Shown: positions 37,879-46,937, numbered from the stretch's first letter. The stretch: DNA of 64,000 bases from Bacillota bacterium (GCA_021781745.1 JAJXWH010000018.1:33817-97816), one strand, 5' to 3'. Numbers and translations: made by a program. The notes: generated by a model not told the origin, from the sequence alone.

Positions 37879-39051
37879 TTATCTTTTATTTAAACTATTA
37901 ACGAATCTCTTTATTCTTTTTAACGCTTCCATAATATCATCCATCGATGAAGCATAACATACTCTTATAAAGCCTTCACCACATTCTCCAAATGCATTTC
38001 CTGGAACTACCAGTACCTTTTCACTTATAAGCAGTTGCTCACAAAACTCATCTGATGTTATACCTGTAGATTTAATACTTGGGAATAAGTAAAATGCTCC
38101 AAGAGCTTCAAAACAATCTAATCCAATCTCTCTAAAACCATTTAACAATACTCTTCTTCTTCTGTTGTACTCCCTGGACATTTCCTCTACACTTTTATCT
38201 CCACTTTTTAGAGCCTCAATTGCAGCAAGCTGTGCGGTTGTAGGAGAGCACATAAGTGCATACTGATGAATCTTTTTCATAGCCTCTATTAAAACTGGAT
38301 GTCCGCAAATATAACCCAATCTCCATCCAGTCATTGCATATGATTTAGAAAATCCATTTATAACCAGAGTTTTATCTCTCATTTCTGGAAAAGAGGCTAT
38401 TGAAACATGTTTTTCTCCATAGCATAGTTCTGAGTATATTTCATCTGAAATTGCAATAATATTTTTATCTTTTAAGACTTCTACTATTCCTGCAAGTTCA
38501 TCTTTTGTCATTATTGCTCCTGTTGGATTATTAGGAAAAGGTATTATAACTACCTTTGTTTTAGGAGTGATAGCTGCTTCTAACGCTTCAGGAGTAAGTT
38601 TAAATTCATCTTCTGCTTTAAGATTTAATACTTTTGCAGTTGCCCCAGTGAAGGCTGTACACCCTTTATATGCTACAAAGCTTGGCTCTGGAACTATAAC
38701 TTCATCTCCTGGTCCAACTAAGGCTCTAAGTGCTATATCAATACCTTCACTCCCACCAACTGTAACTATTATTTCATCATCTGGATTATAAGTAAGATTA
38801 AATCTTCTTTTAAGATACTTTGATATTTCTGTACGAAGTTCAATAAATCCTGCATTTGAAGAATAGTGTGTATGACCTTGCTCTAAGGAGTAAATTCCTG
38901 CTTCTCTTACATTCCAAGGAGTAACAAAATCTGGTTCTCCAACCCCTAAAGAGATTACCCCTTCCATTTCATTTACTATATCAAAATATTTTCTTATGCC
39001 CGATGGAGGCATATTTTTGACATTATCTAAAATCATATCCTCTAATCTCAT
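37879..39051 (-). CDS. class I/II PLP-dependent aminotransferase
   Basis: A 390-residue fold-type I aminotransferase (AspC/PatA-like subgroup). Seen: substrate segment GVGEPDF, PNNPTG(A) loop, D203-E-I-Y206 contacting the cofactor, Schiff-base K236 in NGFSKSYAMTGWRLGY, and the C-terminal arginine segment GFIRVCYA. Specificity could be aspartate or an aromatic amino acid. It overlaps the Lrp/AsnC gene by 4 nt (ATGA) and is under the same T-box leader, so its product should relate to the amino acid sensed by that leader. Confidence 0.93.
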   Translation of the reverse strand: MRLEDMILDNVKNMPPSGIRKYFDIVNEMEGVISLGVGEPDFVTPWNVREAGIYSLEQGHTHYSSNAGFIELRTEISKYLKRRFNLTYNPDDEIIVTVGGSEGIDIALRALVGPGDEVIVPEPSFVAYKGCTAFTGATAKVLNLKAEDEFKLTPEALEAAITPKTKVVIIPFPNNPTGAIMTKDELAGIVEVLKDKNIIAISDEIYSELCYGEKHVSIASFPEMRDKTLVINGFSKSYAMTGWRLGYICGHPVLIEAMKKIHQYALMCSPTTAQLAAIEALKSGDKSVEEMSREYNRRRRVLLNGFREIGLDCFEALGAFYLFPSIKSTGITSDEFCEQLLISEKVLVVPGNAFGECGEGFIRVCYASSMDDIMEALKRIKRFVNSLNKR

Positions 39052-39527
39052 ATAAATATAGCCTCCCTATCTTCCAGCTTCTTTTCCTTAAATATTTTAC
39101 CATGATCTTTATACTTCTTTAAAACAAAATGAGTTCCTGTGCTTAATACATATTCCTGTACTGCAAGCTTTTCAGATACAAAAAGTGCTACTTCCTTCAT
39201 TGTCTTTCCTTCAACAATAACTGTTAAATCAAAGCCTCCAGACATTAAATAACATGCTTTAACTTCTGAAAAATTATATATTCTCTCTGCAACTTTATCA
39301 AACCCTACACCTCTTTGAGGAGTTATTTTTACTTCAATTAAAGCTGTTACTGTCTCACTACCTGTATTTTCCCAATTTATAAGAGTGGTATAACCTGCTA
39401 TTATGCTTTTCTCTTCATAATCTCTAATTGCTTCTCTTACCTCTTCGACAGTTTTTCCACTCATAACAGCTATTTGTTCATCACTGTATCTACTATTTTT
39501 TTCTAAAATTTCAAGTATTTCCTCCAT
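39048..39527 (-). CDS. Lrp/AsnC-family regulator
   Basis: A 159-residue Lrp/AsnC protein: N-terminal winged HTH (about 1-55, DEQIAVMSGKTVEEVREAI) and C-terminal RAM ligand-binding domain (VTALIEVKITPQRGVGFDKVAE, YLMSGGFDLTVIVEG). The ATG at 39527 follows AGGAGG with 9-nt spacing; an earlier frame up to 39584 would begin inside the T-box terminator region and is rejected. Cotranscribed with the aminotransferase. Confidence 0.92.
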   Translation of the reverse strand: MEEILEILEKNSRYSDEQIAVMSGKTVEEVREAIRDYEEKSIIAGYTTLINWENTGSETVTALIEVKITPQRGVGFDKVAERIYNFSEVKACYLMSGGFDLTVIVEGKTMKEVALFVSEKLAVQEYVLSTGTHFVLKKYKDHGKIFKEKKLEDREAIFI

Positions 39528-39569
39528 TGAAAATAACCTCCTGTTTTTTTGAATATACTTTTTTAAAAT

Positions 39570-39845
39570 AAAAAAATCCTCCATCCCATGTAAGGGACGA
39601 AAGAACTACTTCGCGGTACCACCCTAATAAACAATACGAATATTGTTCACTCAGCTAGAGAACATATAAATATACTCCTCCTCTATAACATGAGGGACAC
39701 GTTACAACCTAGTTAAAAATTATAATATAAATAATTCTTATTTTTCAGCTGTAAAATTCAAAGGCTGCTTCTATAAAATTCACTTGCTAGATTCCACCAA
39801 ACTCTAGCTCTCTTAAAAGCTCATCATTATATACTATTCCTTATC
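39570..39845 (-). ncRNA. T-box leader of Lrp/AsnC-aminotransferase operon
   Basis: A T-box riboswitch. Seen on the minus strand: the stem I entry AATGATGAGC, AGAGAG and GGTGGAAT of the distal stem I loops, the invariant TGGTACCGCG (39612-39621), and the terminator at 39577-39604 (TCTTTCGTCCC / GGGATGGAGGA, fully paired with G-U pairs) followed by six T. The specifier loop is GTGAATTTTATAG; depending on register it reads TTT (Phe) or ATT (Ile). Uncharged tRNA would stabilise the antiterminator and turn on the operon. Confidence 0.93.
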
Positions 39846-40083
39846 ACAATCTTTAAAACTATAATTTAAAATTTTATTTGTTTAATCATGTACATGTATT
39901 ATTAGCTATAAATTTTCAAAGAAAAAATATTCATGAATAAATTTTTTTCTCTTACTTAAATCTTTCCTTATATTATACTAGCAAAAGTATGAAAAGTTCA
40001 ATAGACTTTTGATATTTTTTAAAATAAATAAATTATTTTTATAATATTATGCTTTACAGTAACATTATATTTTTTCGAAAATA

Positions 40084-40117
40084 AAAGAGACATATGAAAT
40101 AAATCTTATGTCTCTTT
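40084..40117 (-). terminator. terminator of the clpS-clpA-zinc-ribbon unit
   Basis: Perfect 11-bp stem (AAAGAGACATA / TATGTCTCTTT) with a 12-nt loop, followed by TTATTTT on the minus strand. Confidence 0.75.
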
Positions 40118-40143
40118 AACTAACAAATAGAATCTAAAAATAA

Positions 40144-40299
40144 CTATCTTCTATTGCTTTGTTGCTTCCTAGCCCTTCTGCACTCAGCACACCTAACAGG
40201 GTCATTTTCAAAACCTTTCTCTTTATAAAATTCTTGTTCTCCTACGGTGAAGGTAAATTCATTTCCACAATCTTTACATGTAAGTTTCCTATCTTCCAT
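40144..40299 (-). CDS. small zinc-ribbon protein
   Basis: A 51-residue protein beginning MEDRKLTCKDCGNEFTF, with C8-x2-C11 and a second pair CAEC (VRCAECRRARK), the two-knuckle zinc-ribbon arrangement of the family of probable zinc-binding domains common in Firmicutes, followed by a basic tail ending QQSNRR. Likely binds zinc and perhaps RNA or protein; precise role unknown. Its own ribosome site is weak (GGGA). The start sits 1 nt after the stop of a 12-codon leader ORF with a strong ribosome site, so it is probably translationally coupled. Confidence 0.8.
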   Translation of the reverse strand: MEDRKLTCKDCGNEFTFTVGEQEFYKEKGFENDPVRCAECRRARKQQSNRR

Positions 40300-40300
40300 T

Positions 40301-40339
40301 TTAATGTCCCATTGCTAAAGTAAATTGATAACTTTGCAA
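40301..40339 (-). CDS. 12-codon leader ORF before zinc-ribbon gene
   Basis: TTG-initiated ORF encoding (M)QSYQFTLAMGH with TAA one base before the zinc-ribbon ATG. AGGAGGTGA lies 7 nt before the TTG, a near-perfect Shine-Dalgarno, far stronger than the one of the gene behind it. This suggests a translated leader peptide that couples or regulates translation. It could alternatively be a remnant of an earlier gene start. Confidence 0.5.
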   Translation of the reverse strand: MQSYQFTLAMGH

Positions 40340-40423
40340 TAGTTCACCTCCTCTTTTAGTTTAGAGTTTCCTCTTTGTCAATTATATTTTTTCTTTATTT
40401 TCAATTTTTATTCATGATGGTTT

Positions 40424-42688
40424 TTACTCAATTGTTAATTTTAAGTCATCATCTTTAAAATTAATAGAACATTTTCCACCATCGCTTAATTTTCCAAATA
40501 AAATTTCATCAACTAATAGTGGTTTTATCTTGGAAGCTATAATTCTAGCAATTTCTCTAGCACCGAACTCTTCTGAAGTTCCTGTCTTAGCAACATAATT
40601 TATACATTCTTCACTAAATTCAATTTCAATATTTTTATTAGCTAATTTAGCCTTAAAATCATTTAATTGTTTTTTAGCAATATTTATTGCCATAGAATCA
40701 GTCATACTATTAAATACTACTATTTTATCTAATCTATTTCTGAACTCAGGAGTAAAAAATCTTTTTACTTCCTCCATTATAGCCTCACCTTTTACTTCTC
40801 TATCCCCAAAACCTATTAGTTTTTTGCCAATATTCCTAGCCCCTGCATTGGAAGTCATTATAATTATTGTATTTTTAAAATCAGCTTTTCTACCCTTATT
40901 ATCTGTAAGCGTAGCATAATCCATTACTTGTAGAAGTACGCTTAATATATCTTCATGAGCTTTTTCAACTTCATCTAGTAACAAAACACAATGTGGAGTT
41001 TTTCTAATTGCATCTGTAAGCAGTCCTCCCTCTTCATATCCTACATAACCAGGAGGTGATCCAATTAATTTTGCAGCGGCATGCTTTTCGGCATATTCAC
41101 TCATATCAAATCTAATAAGCTCTATACCTAACATTTTAGAAAGACATCTTGCTATTTCAGTTTTTCCTACACCTGTAGGCCCAACAAAAAGCATAGATGC
41201 TACAGGCTTATCTTCTTCATTCAACCCAGATCTTGACATCTTAATGCACCTTACAACCTCTTCAATTGCTGTATCTTGCGAGAAGATATTGCTCTTCAAA
41301 TTTTCTTCAAGGTATTTTAATGAATTTATCTCACTACTCTCTACTGTTTGTTTTGGAATACTGCATACTTTTGAAATTATCTCCTCAATAGTTTTTCTAT
41401 CAATAACTATTTTCTCTTCTAAATTTTGATTATGCATTCTAACAAAAGCTCCAGCTTCATCTATAATATCTACAGCTTTATCTGGCAGAAATTTATCATT
41501 AATATATTTATCACTTAAAATTACAGCATCACTGATTGCATCATCTGTATAAGTAACATTATGATATTCCTCGTAAGTTCCTTTTAGCCCCTTAAGAATT
41601 TCAATTGCCTCATTTATAGATGGCTCTTTAACATCAATTTTTTGAAACCTTCTGCTTAATGCTTTATCTTTTTCAAAGAATTTTTTATATTCATCAAAAG
41701 TAGTAGCTCCAATAAATCTTATTTTTCCTTCTGTCAAATAAGGTTTTAATAAATTAGATGCATCTAAAGCACCTCCATTTAATGACCCAGCTCCAACTAT
41801 ATTATGAATTTCATCTATATATACTATAGGCTTATCTTGCTTTCCAATAAGATCTAAAATCCTTTTTATTCTTTCTTCAAAATCTCCTCTGTATTTAGTT
41901 CCTGCAATTACTGATCCTATATCTAAAGAAAACATAGTGCTTCCTTTTAATTTATCTGGTACTTTATCTTCACTTATAAGTTTTGCAAGACCTAAGGTAA
42001 TAGCTGTCTTACCAACTCCTGATTCTCCTACGTGAATAGGATTATTTTTTATTCTTCGGCAAAGTATTTGAATACTTCTATCTAAAATATCTTCTCTTCC
42101 TATCAAAGGATCATTATTTTCTTCTTTTACTCTCTTTATAAGATCTATAGTAAATTTACTTAAAAACGCATCTTCTTTTCTTTTAGCAGAGTTTTCCTCA
42201 CCTATAACTTCTTCTTCTAAATTTCTTTGATCATTCTCCTCATCATCATAAGAGTTTTGATTAACTTCGCCTACACTATGACATAAACAAAATAATAAAT
42301 CTCTTTTTGTAACACCTTCTTGCTCTAAATAAAAACGTGCATAACTGTCTTCTAGATTAAAGATTGCTGAAAGTATATGATCTATATCTATGGCATCTTT
42401 CCCGCTATATTTAATTTGTTCATTTGCTGTTAATATAACTCTTTGAAATTCAATACTTTCTTGAGGTTCTCCATGACCAATTTTATTTATATATGTCTTT
42501 ATATAAGTAGTCAGATTGTATCTTAAACTTTCTAAACTGCCACCGCACTCTTTAATAGCATATTCTACATCTTTATTAAATGATGCTGCATATAAAAGAT
42601 GTTCTGGTGTGATATATTCGCAATTTTTCTCTTTTGCTTCCTCATATGCTTTAAGTAATATTAAATTAACCTCATTCGTAATTTTCAT
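40424..42688 (-). CDS. clpA: ATP-dependent Clp protease ATPase subunit ClpA
   Basis: A 754-residue ClpA-type AAA+ unfoldase for ClpP. Seen: Clp N-domain repeats (1-140), first AAA module with GESGVGKTAI and YIDEIHNIVGAG, second with FVGPTGVGKTE and LLLDEVEKAH, and the ClpP-docking loop LIGFGD (IGF). No ClpB/ClpC M-domain is present, so it is ClpA. Next to clpS upstream (3-nt gap), which delivers N-degron substrates. Confidence 0.95.
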   Translation of the reverse strand: MKITNEVNLILLKAYEEAKEKNCEYITPEHLLYAASFNKDVEYAIKECGGSLESLRYNLTTYIKTYINKIGHGEPQESIEFQRVILTANEQIKYSGKDAIDIDHILSAIFNLEDSYARFYLEQEGVTKRDLLFCLCHSVGEVNQNSYDDEENDQRNLEEEVIGEENSAKRKEDAFLSKFTIDLIKRVKEENNDPLIGREDILDRSIQILCRRIKNNPIHVGESGVGKTAITLGLAKLISEDKVPDKLKGSTMFSLDIGSVIAGTKYRGDFEERIKRILDLIGKQDKPIVYIDEIHNIVGAGSLNGGALDASNLLKPYLTEGKIRFIGATTFDEYKKFFEKDKALSRRFQKIDVKEPSINEAIEILKGLKGTYEEYHNVTYTDDAISDAVILSDKYINDKFLPDKAVDIIDEAGAFVRMHNQNLEEKIVIDRKTIEEIISKVCSIPKQTVESSEINSLKYLEENLKSNIFSQDTAIEEVVRCIKMSRSGLNEEDKPVASMLFVGPTGVGKTEIARCLSKMLGIELIRFDMSEYAEKHAAAKLIGSPPGYVGYEEGGLLTDAIRKTPHCVLLLDEVEKAHEDILSVLLQVMDYATLTDNKGRKADFKNTIIIMTSNAGARNIGKKLIGFGDREVKGEAIMEEVKRFFTPEFRNRLDKIVVFNSMTDSMAINIAKKQLNDFKAKLANKNIEIEFSEECINYVAKTGTSEEFGAREIARIIASKIKPLLVDEILFGKLSDGGKCSINFKDDDLKLTIE

Positions 42689-42691
42689 TTT

Positions 42692-42991
42692 CTACGCCTC
42701 CTCCACAGTAAGCTTAAATGGAAAGCCCTGTTCTTTAGCTAAAGACATTGCAGTAGAAACCTTTGTTACTGCAATATCATAACTATATATTCCTGCTACT
42801 CCCTTACCTTTTTCATGAACATCTAACATTATTTTTTCAGCTTCTATTAGACTTTTATTAAACACGCTTACTAATATATTAATAACAAACTCCATAGTAG
42901 TATAATCATCATTATACATAACAACTTTATAGTGTTTGGGCTTCTTTATCTTAATTGCATTTTTTTGTTTGACAACAACATTTGTTTCCAT
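42692..42991 (-). CDS. clpS: ClpS adaptor
   Basis: A 99-residue ATP-dependent Clp protease adaptor. Seen: YKVVMYNDDYTTMEFVINIL, the N-degron-binding pocket motif (NDDxTxMEFV), and the ClpA-contacting HEKGKGVAGIYSYDIA. The flexible N-terminal ~20 residues are Lys/Val-rich. It binds proteins with bulky N-terminal residues and hands them to ClpA. Confidence 0.95.
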   Translation of the reverse strand: METNVVVKQKNAIKIKKPKHYKVVMYNDDYTTMEFVINILVSVFNKSLIEAEKIMLDVHEKGKGVAGIYSYDIAVTKVSTAMSLAKEQGFPFKLTVEEA

Positions 42992-43072
42992 ATTATACTC
43001 CCTTATCCCTCCCTTTTTATATTACCGTATATAGTAATCTAAATAGCTATATTTTACCACAATAATTATATT

Positions 43073-43196
43073 CAGTTAAGAGTTAAAAGTGATAAGTTAA
43101 AAGTTTAAGGATAAAATCCTCTAATGGATTTTTATATTATAATTTCCAGAAGGCCTTTGGCCTTCAACCTTAACTTATAACTTGCAACTTCTTATC
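43073..43196. repeat. heptad-arm hairpin element downstream of decarboxylase-like gene
   Basis: Left arm AGTTAAG AGTTAAA AGTGATA AGTTAAA AGTTTAAGG; right arm CCTTAAC TTATAAC TTGCAAC TTCTTATC. Internal hairpins GGATAAAATCC and AAGGCCTTTGGCCTT. The right arm overlaps the stop and last eight codons of the upstream enzyme. Confidence 0.75.
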
Positions 43197-44573
43197 TTTA
43201 ACTCCTATTATGGTCTTTTTATTTAAAATATAATCCTTTATAATGTCTATACTTTCCCTAGATATTATTTCCCCAGGACAAACTAACGGTATTCCTGGTG
43301 GATAAGGTATTATTGTCTCTTTGGCGATACAACCATCGCAATTTTCAACTTCTTTCCATACACTTTCTAATTTAAAAACTTCATATGGTTCTAATGCTTT
43401 TGCAGGAATTTTAGAAACATATTTAGCTTCAACTTGTCCACTAATACTTTGTATTTCTAACATAGAAATTGCATTATAAATATTATTAAAATCTTCTTCA
43501 GCATTAAAAGGAGATAAGATTAAAACCACGCCTCTAGAAAAACTCATTTCAGCTTGTATCTTTTGCTTTCTTAAATAGTCTAAAAGTTTATGTCCACTAT
43601 AACCTTTAGGTAAAATAATTATATATCGACTTAAGTCAAAATCATAATCCTTATTTAAATCCCCTTTACTTAATAGGTGCACCTTATTAAGACTATTTAT
43701 TTTTTTCTTCCATCTTTCAGCTTTATCTATTAATTCTCCATACTCTTTTTGACCATAGCTATCTAAATAATATCTAGCATAGTCTAAAGATGCCATAATC
43801 AAATAGGAAGGAGATGTTGTTAAAAAAGCTTTTAAATAAAATTCTATAAGGTCATTATCATCATTTACTAAGAGATATGCACCTTGAGTTAATGCTGGTA
43901 AAGTTTTATGAGCACTCAAAATAATATAATCACCTAAATTAGCAGCTGATTTAGGCAGCCTTTCATTTATTCCAAAGTGAGCTCCATGTGCACAATCTAT
44001 GATGACCTTTAGTCCTTTTGATTTCAAATCTTTTGTAATAGCTTCAATATCATAAGTAATTCCAAAATAATTAGGATAAGTTAAAATTATCCCTTTAGGG
44101 CTTGATGTTTCACCTAATGCTTTATAAATGTTCTCCTTATTTGGAGGTAAGAATATACCATTTTCATCATTAATAATAGGTTCAATATATTTAACTTTCA
44201 ATTTTCTCATAATTAATCCATTATAAATTGACTTGTGACAGTTTCTTTCTACTAAAATTTCATCACCTTCCTCAAAGGCTGAAAACATAGCTACTAGATT
44301 TCCACTTGAGCTTCCATTTACTAAAAAATAAGCCCTTTTTACCTTATAGGTTTCAGCTAATAATTCCTGCGCCTCCTTTATTACCCCTTCTGGGTAATGA
44401 AGATTATCTAAAGGCTCAACTTCAGTAATATCCAAAAATCCTAATCTATCAGCAAATTTTTTTCCAAGCTCATCACTCAAAAATCCAATGCCTCCTTTAT
44501 TTCCAGGCATAGAGAGTAATAAATTTTTTTCATCATGGTACTTTATTAGTTCTTCCAATAACGGCAATTTCAA
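43170..44573 (-). CDS. Orn/Lys/Arg decarboxylase-family protein
   Basis: A 467-residue fold-type I PLP enzyme of the Orn/Lys/Arg decarboxylase group (short YaaO/SpeA-like form). Seen: GNKGGIG substrate segment, NGSSSGNL cofactor loop, VIIDCAHGAHFG and Schiff-base K223 in LSAHKTLPALTQGAYL, then the smaller C-terminal domain with EAIIPYPPGIPLVCPGE-like IIPYPPGIPLVCPGE. It probably makes agmatine or cadaverine, feeding polyamine synthesis. The last residues (DKKLQVIS) are encoded by the arm of a heptad repeat, so the natural C-terminus was probably changed by that insertion. Confidence 0.9.
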   Translation of the reverse strand: MKLPLLEELIKYHDEKNLLLSMPGNKGGIGFLSDELGKKFADRLGFLDITEVEPLDNLHYPEGVIKEAQELLAETYKVKRAYFLVNGSSSGNLVAMFSAFEEGDEILVERNCHKSIYNGLIMRKLKVKYIEPIINDENGIFLPPNKENIYKALGETSSPKGIILTYPNYFGITYDIEAITKDLKSKGLKVIIDCAHGAHFGINERLPKSAANLGDYIILSAHKTLPALTQGAYLLVNDDNDLIEFYLKAFLTTSPSYLIMASLDYARYYLDSYGQKEYGELIDKAERWKKKINSLNKVHLLSKGDLNKDYDFDLSRYIIILPKGYSGHKLLDYLRKQKIQAEMSFSRGVVLILSPFNAEEDFNNIYNAISMLEIQSISGQVEAKYVSKIPAKALEPYEVFKLESVWKEVENCDGCIAKETIIPYPPGIPLVCPGEIISRESIDIIKDYILNKKTIIGVKDKKLQVIS

Positions 44574-44599
44574 AACTATCTCTCCTATCTAATTTTTGC

Positions 44600-44639
44600 A
44601 AAAAGCTTTGCATCACTAATATATAATGCAAAGCTTTTT
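44600..44639 (-). terminator. terminator of threonine aldolase gene
   Basis: Perfect 14-bp stem (AAAAAGCTTTGCAT and complement) with a 12-nt loop; TTTTT is part of the stem end and continues as TTGCAAAAATTAG on the minus strand. It separates the aldolase and decarboxylase genes. Confidence 0.7.
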
Positions 44640-44662
44640 GTATTTGTTCATTTAAAATTAAC

Positions 44663-45685
44663 TTAAATATACTTTAAATCCTCAATAAATTCTAGAACAT
44701 TTTCTTCTTTTGTTGCCCAAGAGGTTACCAGCCTAATTGCTGAGCTATTACCATTAATTATCTTTTCAATATAAAAGGAATACTTTTCATTTAGTTTTTT
44801 AATTGCATCATTAGGCAAAATAGGGAATTGTTGATTTGTACATGAATCAGTTAAAAATTCATACCCTTTTTCTTTCAATGCATCTTTTAACATAATAGCC
44901 ATTCTATTAGCATGTTTTGCAAGATCAAAATATAGATCATCCTTAAATAGTTCTTTAAATTGAATACCTAATAATCTACCTTTTGCAAGTAATCCGCCTT
45001 TTTGTTTTATATAATATCTAAAATCTTCTTTTAATGCATCATTACAAATAATAAGTGCCTCACCAAAAAGCGCTCCATTTTTTGTTCCGCCAATGTAAAA
45101 AGCATCTACTAAATTAGCTATGTCTTCTAATGATAAATCATTTTTTTCTGCCACAAGCGCAGATCCTAAACGTGCACCATCCATATATAAAAGCAAGTTA
45201 TTTTCTTTACAGCATTTATGTAAATTTATCAATTCTAATTTAGTATATATAGTCCCTAATTCCGTAGAATCTGATATATAAACTAATTTAGGCTGAACCA
45301 TATGTTCATCACTATGAGCCTCCACAACTTTTTGAATCAAAGCTAGTGTAAGCTTTCCATCTGTAGTATTTGCAGTTATTACCTTATGACCTGTAGCTTC
45401 AATAGCTCCAGTTTCATGGCAGTTAATATGACTTGTATCAGCGCCTATTGCTGCTTGGTGTGGTCTTAAAAAGGCGGAAATAGCAGTTAAATTTACTTGA
45501 GTTCCTCCAACTAAAAGGTGAATATCAACATCTTCTCGACCTAGTTTCTCTTTTAATAACTCTATAGCCTTTTCAGTATAACCATCTGTGCTGTACCCGT
45601 CAGTTTGTTCATAGTTCGTTTCAATTAAAGCATTTAATATTCTTTCATGGGCACCTTCACTATAATCATTTTTAAAACTGTACAT
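44663..45685 (-). CDS. threonine aldolase family PLP enzyme
   Basis: A 340-residue beta-eliminating lyase/threonine aldolase: cleaves L-threonine or allo-threonine to glycine and acetaldehyde. Seen: N-terminal FKNDYSEGAHERIL, substrate segment LVGGTQVNLTA, LLYMDGARLGSAL, and Schiff-base lysine in YIGGTKNGALFGE. The ATG at 45685 follows GGAGGG; an upstream in-frame ATG (45712) overlaps the M16 gene end and is less likely. Cotranscribed with the M16 peptidase gene 13 nt upstream. Confidence 0.92.
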   Translation of the reverse strand: MYSFKNDYSEGAHERILNALIETNYEQTDGYSTDGYTEKAIELLKEKLGREDVDIHLLVGGTQVNLTAISAFLRPHQAAIGADTSHINCHETGAIEATGHKVITANTTDGKLTLALIQKVVEAHSDEHMVQPKLVYISDSTELGTIYTKLELINLHKCCKENNLLLYMDGARLGSALVAEKNDLSLEDIANLVDAFYIGGTKNGALFGEALIICNDALKEDFRYYIKQKGGLLAKGRLLGIQFKELFKDDLYFDLAKHANRMAIMLKDALKEKGYEFLTDSCTNQQFPILPNDAIKKLNEKYSFYIEKIINGNSSAIRLVTSWATKEENVLEFIEDLKYI

Positions 45686-45698
45686 TTTATCCCTCCGT

Positions 45699-46937
45699 TT
45701 ATGCTGTCTCAATTATTTGTATTGTCATTTTTTTCAATACTCTACTTCCTATATCAAATACCATTTCACTGGTTACTTTATCTAATTCATCAGCTTCGCC
45801 TATATATATTTTATAATCTCCAAACATAGAATCATAGGTTGCCAATTCCTTTGCCAAAACTATACTTTGTTCTTCCCTAAATAATTTTTTTAATCTAAAG
45901 TTCTTCATTAATTGTTTCAATTGTTTTTTATCAAATTCTGATTCTGCTGACTCTAATTTTTTTATACATTCTCTAATTAATGCTATTGACTTATCTACAT
46001 TTTCCTTTGATGTATTAAACGTGATTTTATATAATTTTATATAATTTTCATGTGCAATTTTAGTTATTACATCATAAACAAGACCATTTTTAGTCCTTAA
46101 TATATCGTAAAGCATAGAATTTACGCCTTCTCCAAAATATTGATTAAAAAGCTTAAGAGATTTAATTTCTATATTGCTTAAAGAGTCTATTGGACACACT
46201 ATTTCCACTCTGCAAGTTTTTATTCCTTCTCTTTTATTATAAAATATTTCAGTTTTAGGATCTTCATAATCAAAGTTATTAGCCAGTGCAGTATTGCATT
46301 CCATATTTTCCCCATAATTCTTCCATTCTCCAAATAACTCAATTATAATATCTTTAACGCTCTCAAATTTTACACATGAGACTACTGTTATTGAAGTATT
46401 TTTAGGAATATAGTACTTATAATAAAATTCCTTAATATCATCTATTGTCATATTCTCTAAAGTGTTCTTAATTCCTATAATAGGATACTTTATTCTTCGA
46501 TTATTGAAACAATTAAAAAACAACTTATCTTCACAATATTGTTCTAAGTCTTCATCCCATTCCTCAAGTTCTTCTTTTATTACATCCATTTCTTCTTTAA
46601 ACCCATTAACACTAAGGCTTGGATTAAGAACTATATCACTTAACAGCTCCATACCATCTTTTAGATCTTCCTTAAGCAAAGTTCCATAATAAATCACATA
46701 AGGATAATTAGTCATGGCATTATTAAAGCCAAAAAGATTGCTTAAACCTTCGTTAATCTCTTTTTCAGTCCTATTTTTTGTTCCCTTATAAACCATATGC
46801 TCAGTTGCATGAGCAATTCCGTACTTCTCTTTCTCAACTCCAGCCCCCGCATTTAAAGATATACAAATTGATGCAAGTTCAGAATCCGTATGCTTATATA
46901 TTAATTTCAAACCATTTTCCAAAATATACTCTTCCAA
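45699..46937 (-). CDS. M16-family (insulinase-like) zinc peptidase
   Basis: A 412-residue M16 metallopeptidase. Seen: the inverted zinc motif H43-A-T-E46-H47 in GIAHATEHMVYKG, with an acidic downstream helix (about 115-125, EELEEWDEDLE) likely providing the third ligand, and a C-terminal M16C half. AAGGAG 9 nt before a TTG at 46937 selects that start (the GTG at 46958 lies upstream of the ribosome site), and the protein then starts LEEYILENGLKL, as usual for the family. Cytoplasmic. Bacterial relatives process peptides, sometimes RiPPs. Confidence 0.88.
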   Translation of the reverse strand: MEEYILENGLKLIYKHTDSELASICISLNAGAGVEKEKYGIAHATEHMVYKGTKNRTEKEINEGLSNLFGFNNAMTNYPYVIYYGTLLKEDLKDGMELLSDIVLNPSLSVNGFKEEMDVIKEELEEWDEDLEQYCEDKLFFNCFNNRRIKYPIIGIKNTLENMTIDDIKEFYYKYYIPKNTSITVVSCVKFESVKDIIIELFGEWKNYGENMECNTALANNFDYEDPKTEIFYNKREGIKTCRVEIVCPIDSLSNIEIKSLKLFNQYFGEGVNSMLYDILRTKNGLVYDVITKIAHENYIKLYKITFNTSKENVDKSIALIRECIKKLESAESEFDKKQLKQLMKNFRLKKLFREEQSIVLAKELATYDSMFGDYKIYIGEADELDKVTSEMVFDIGSRVLKKMTIQIIETA

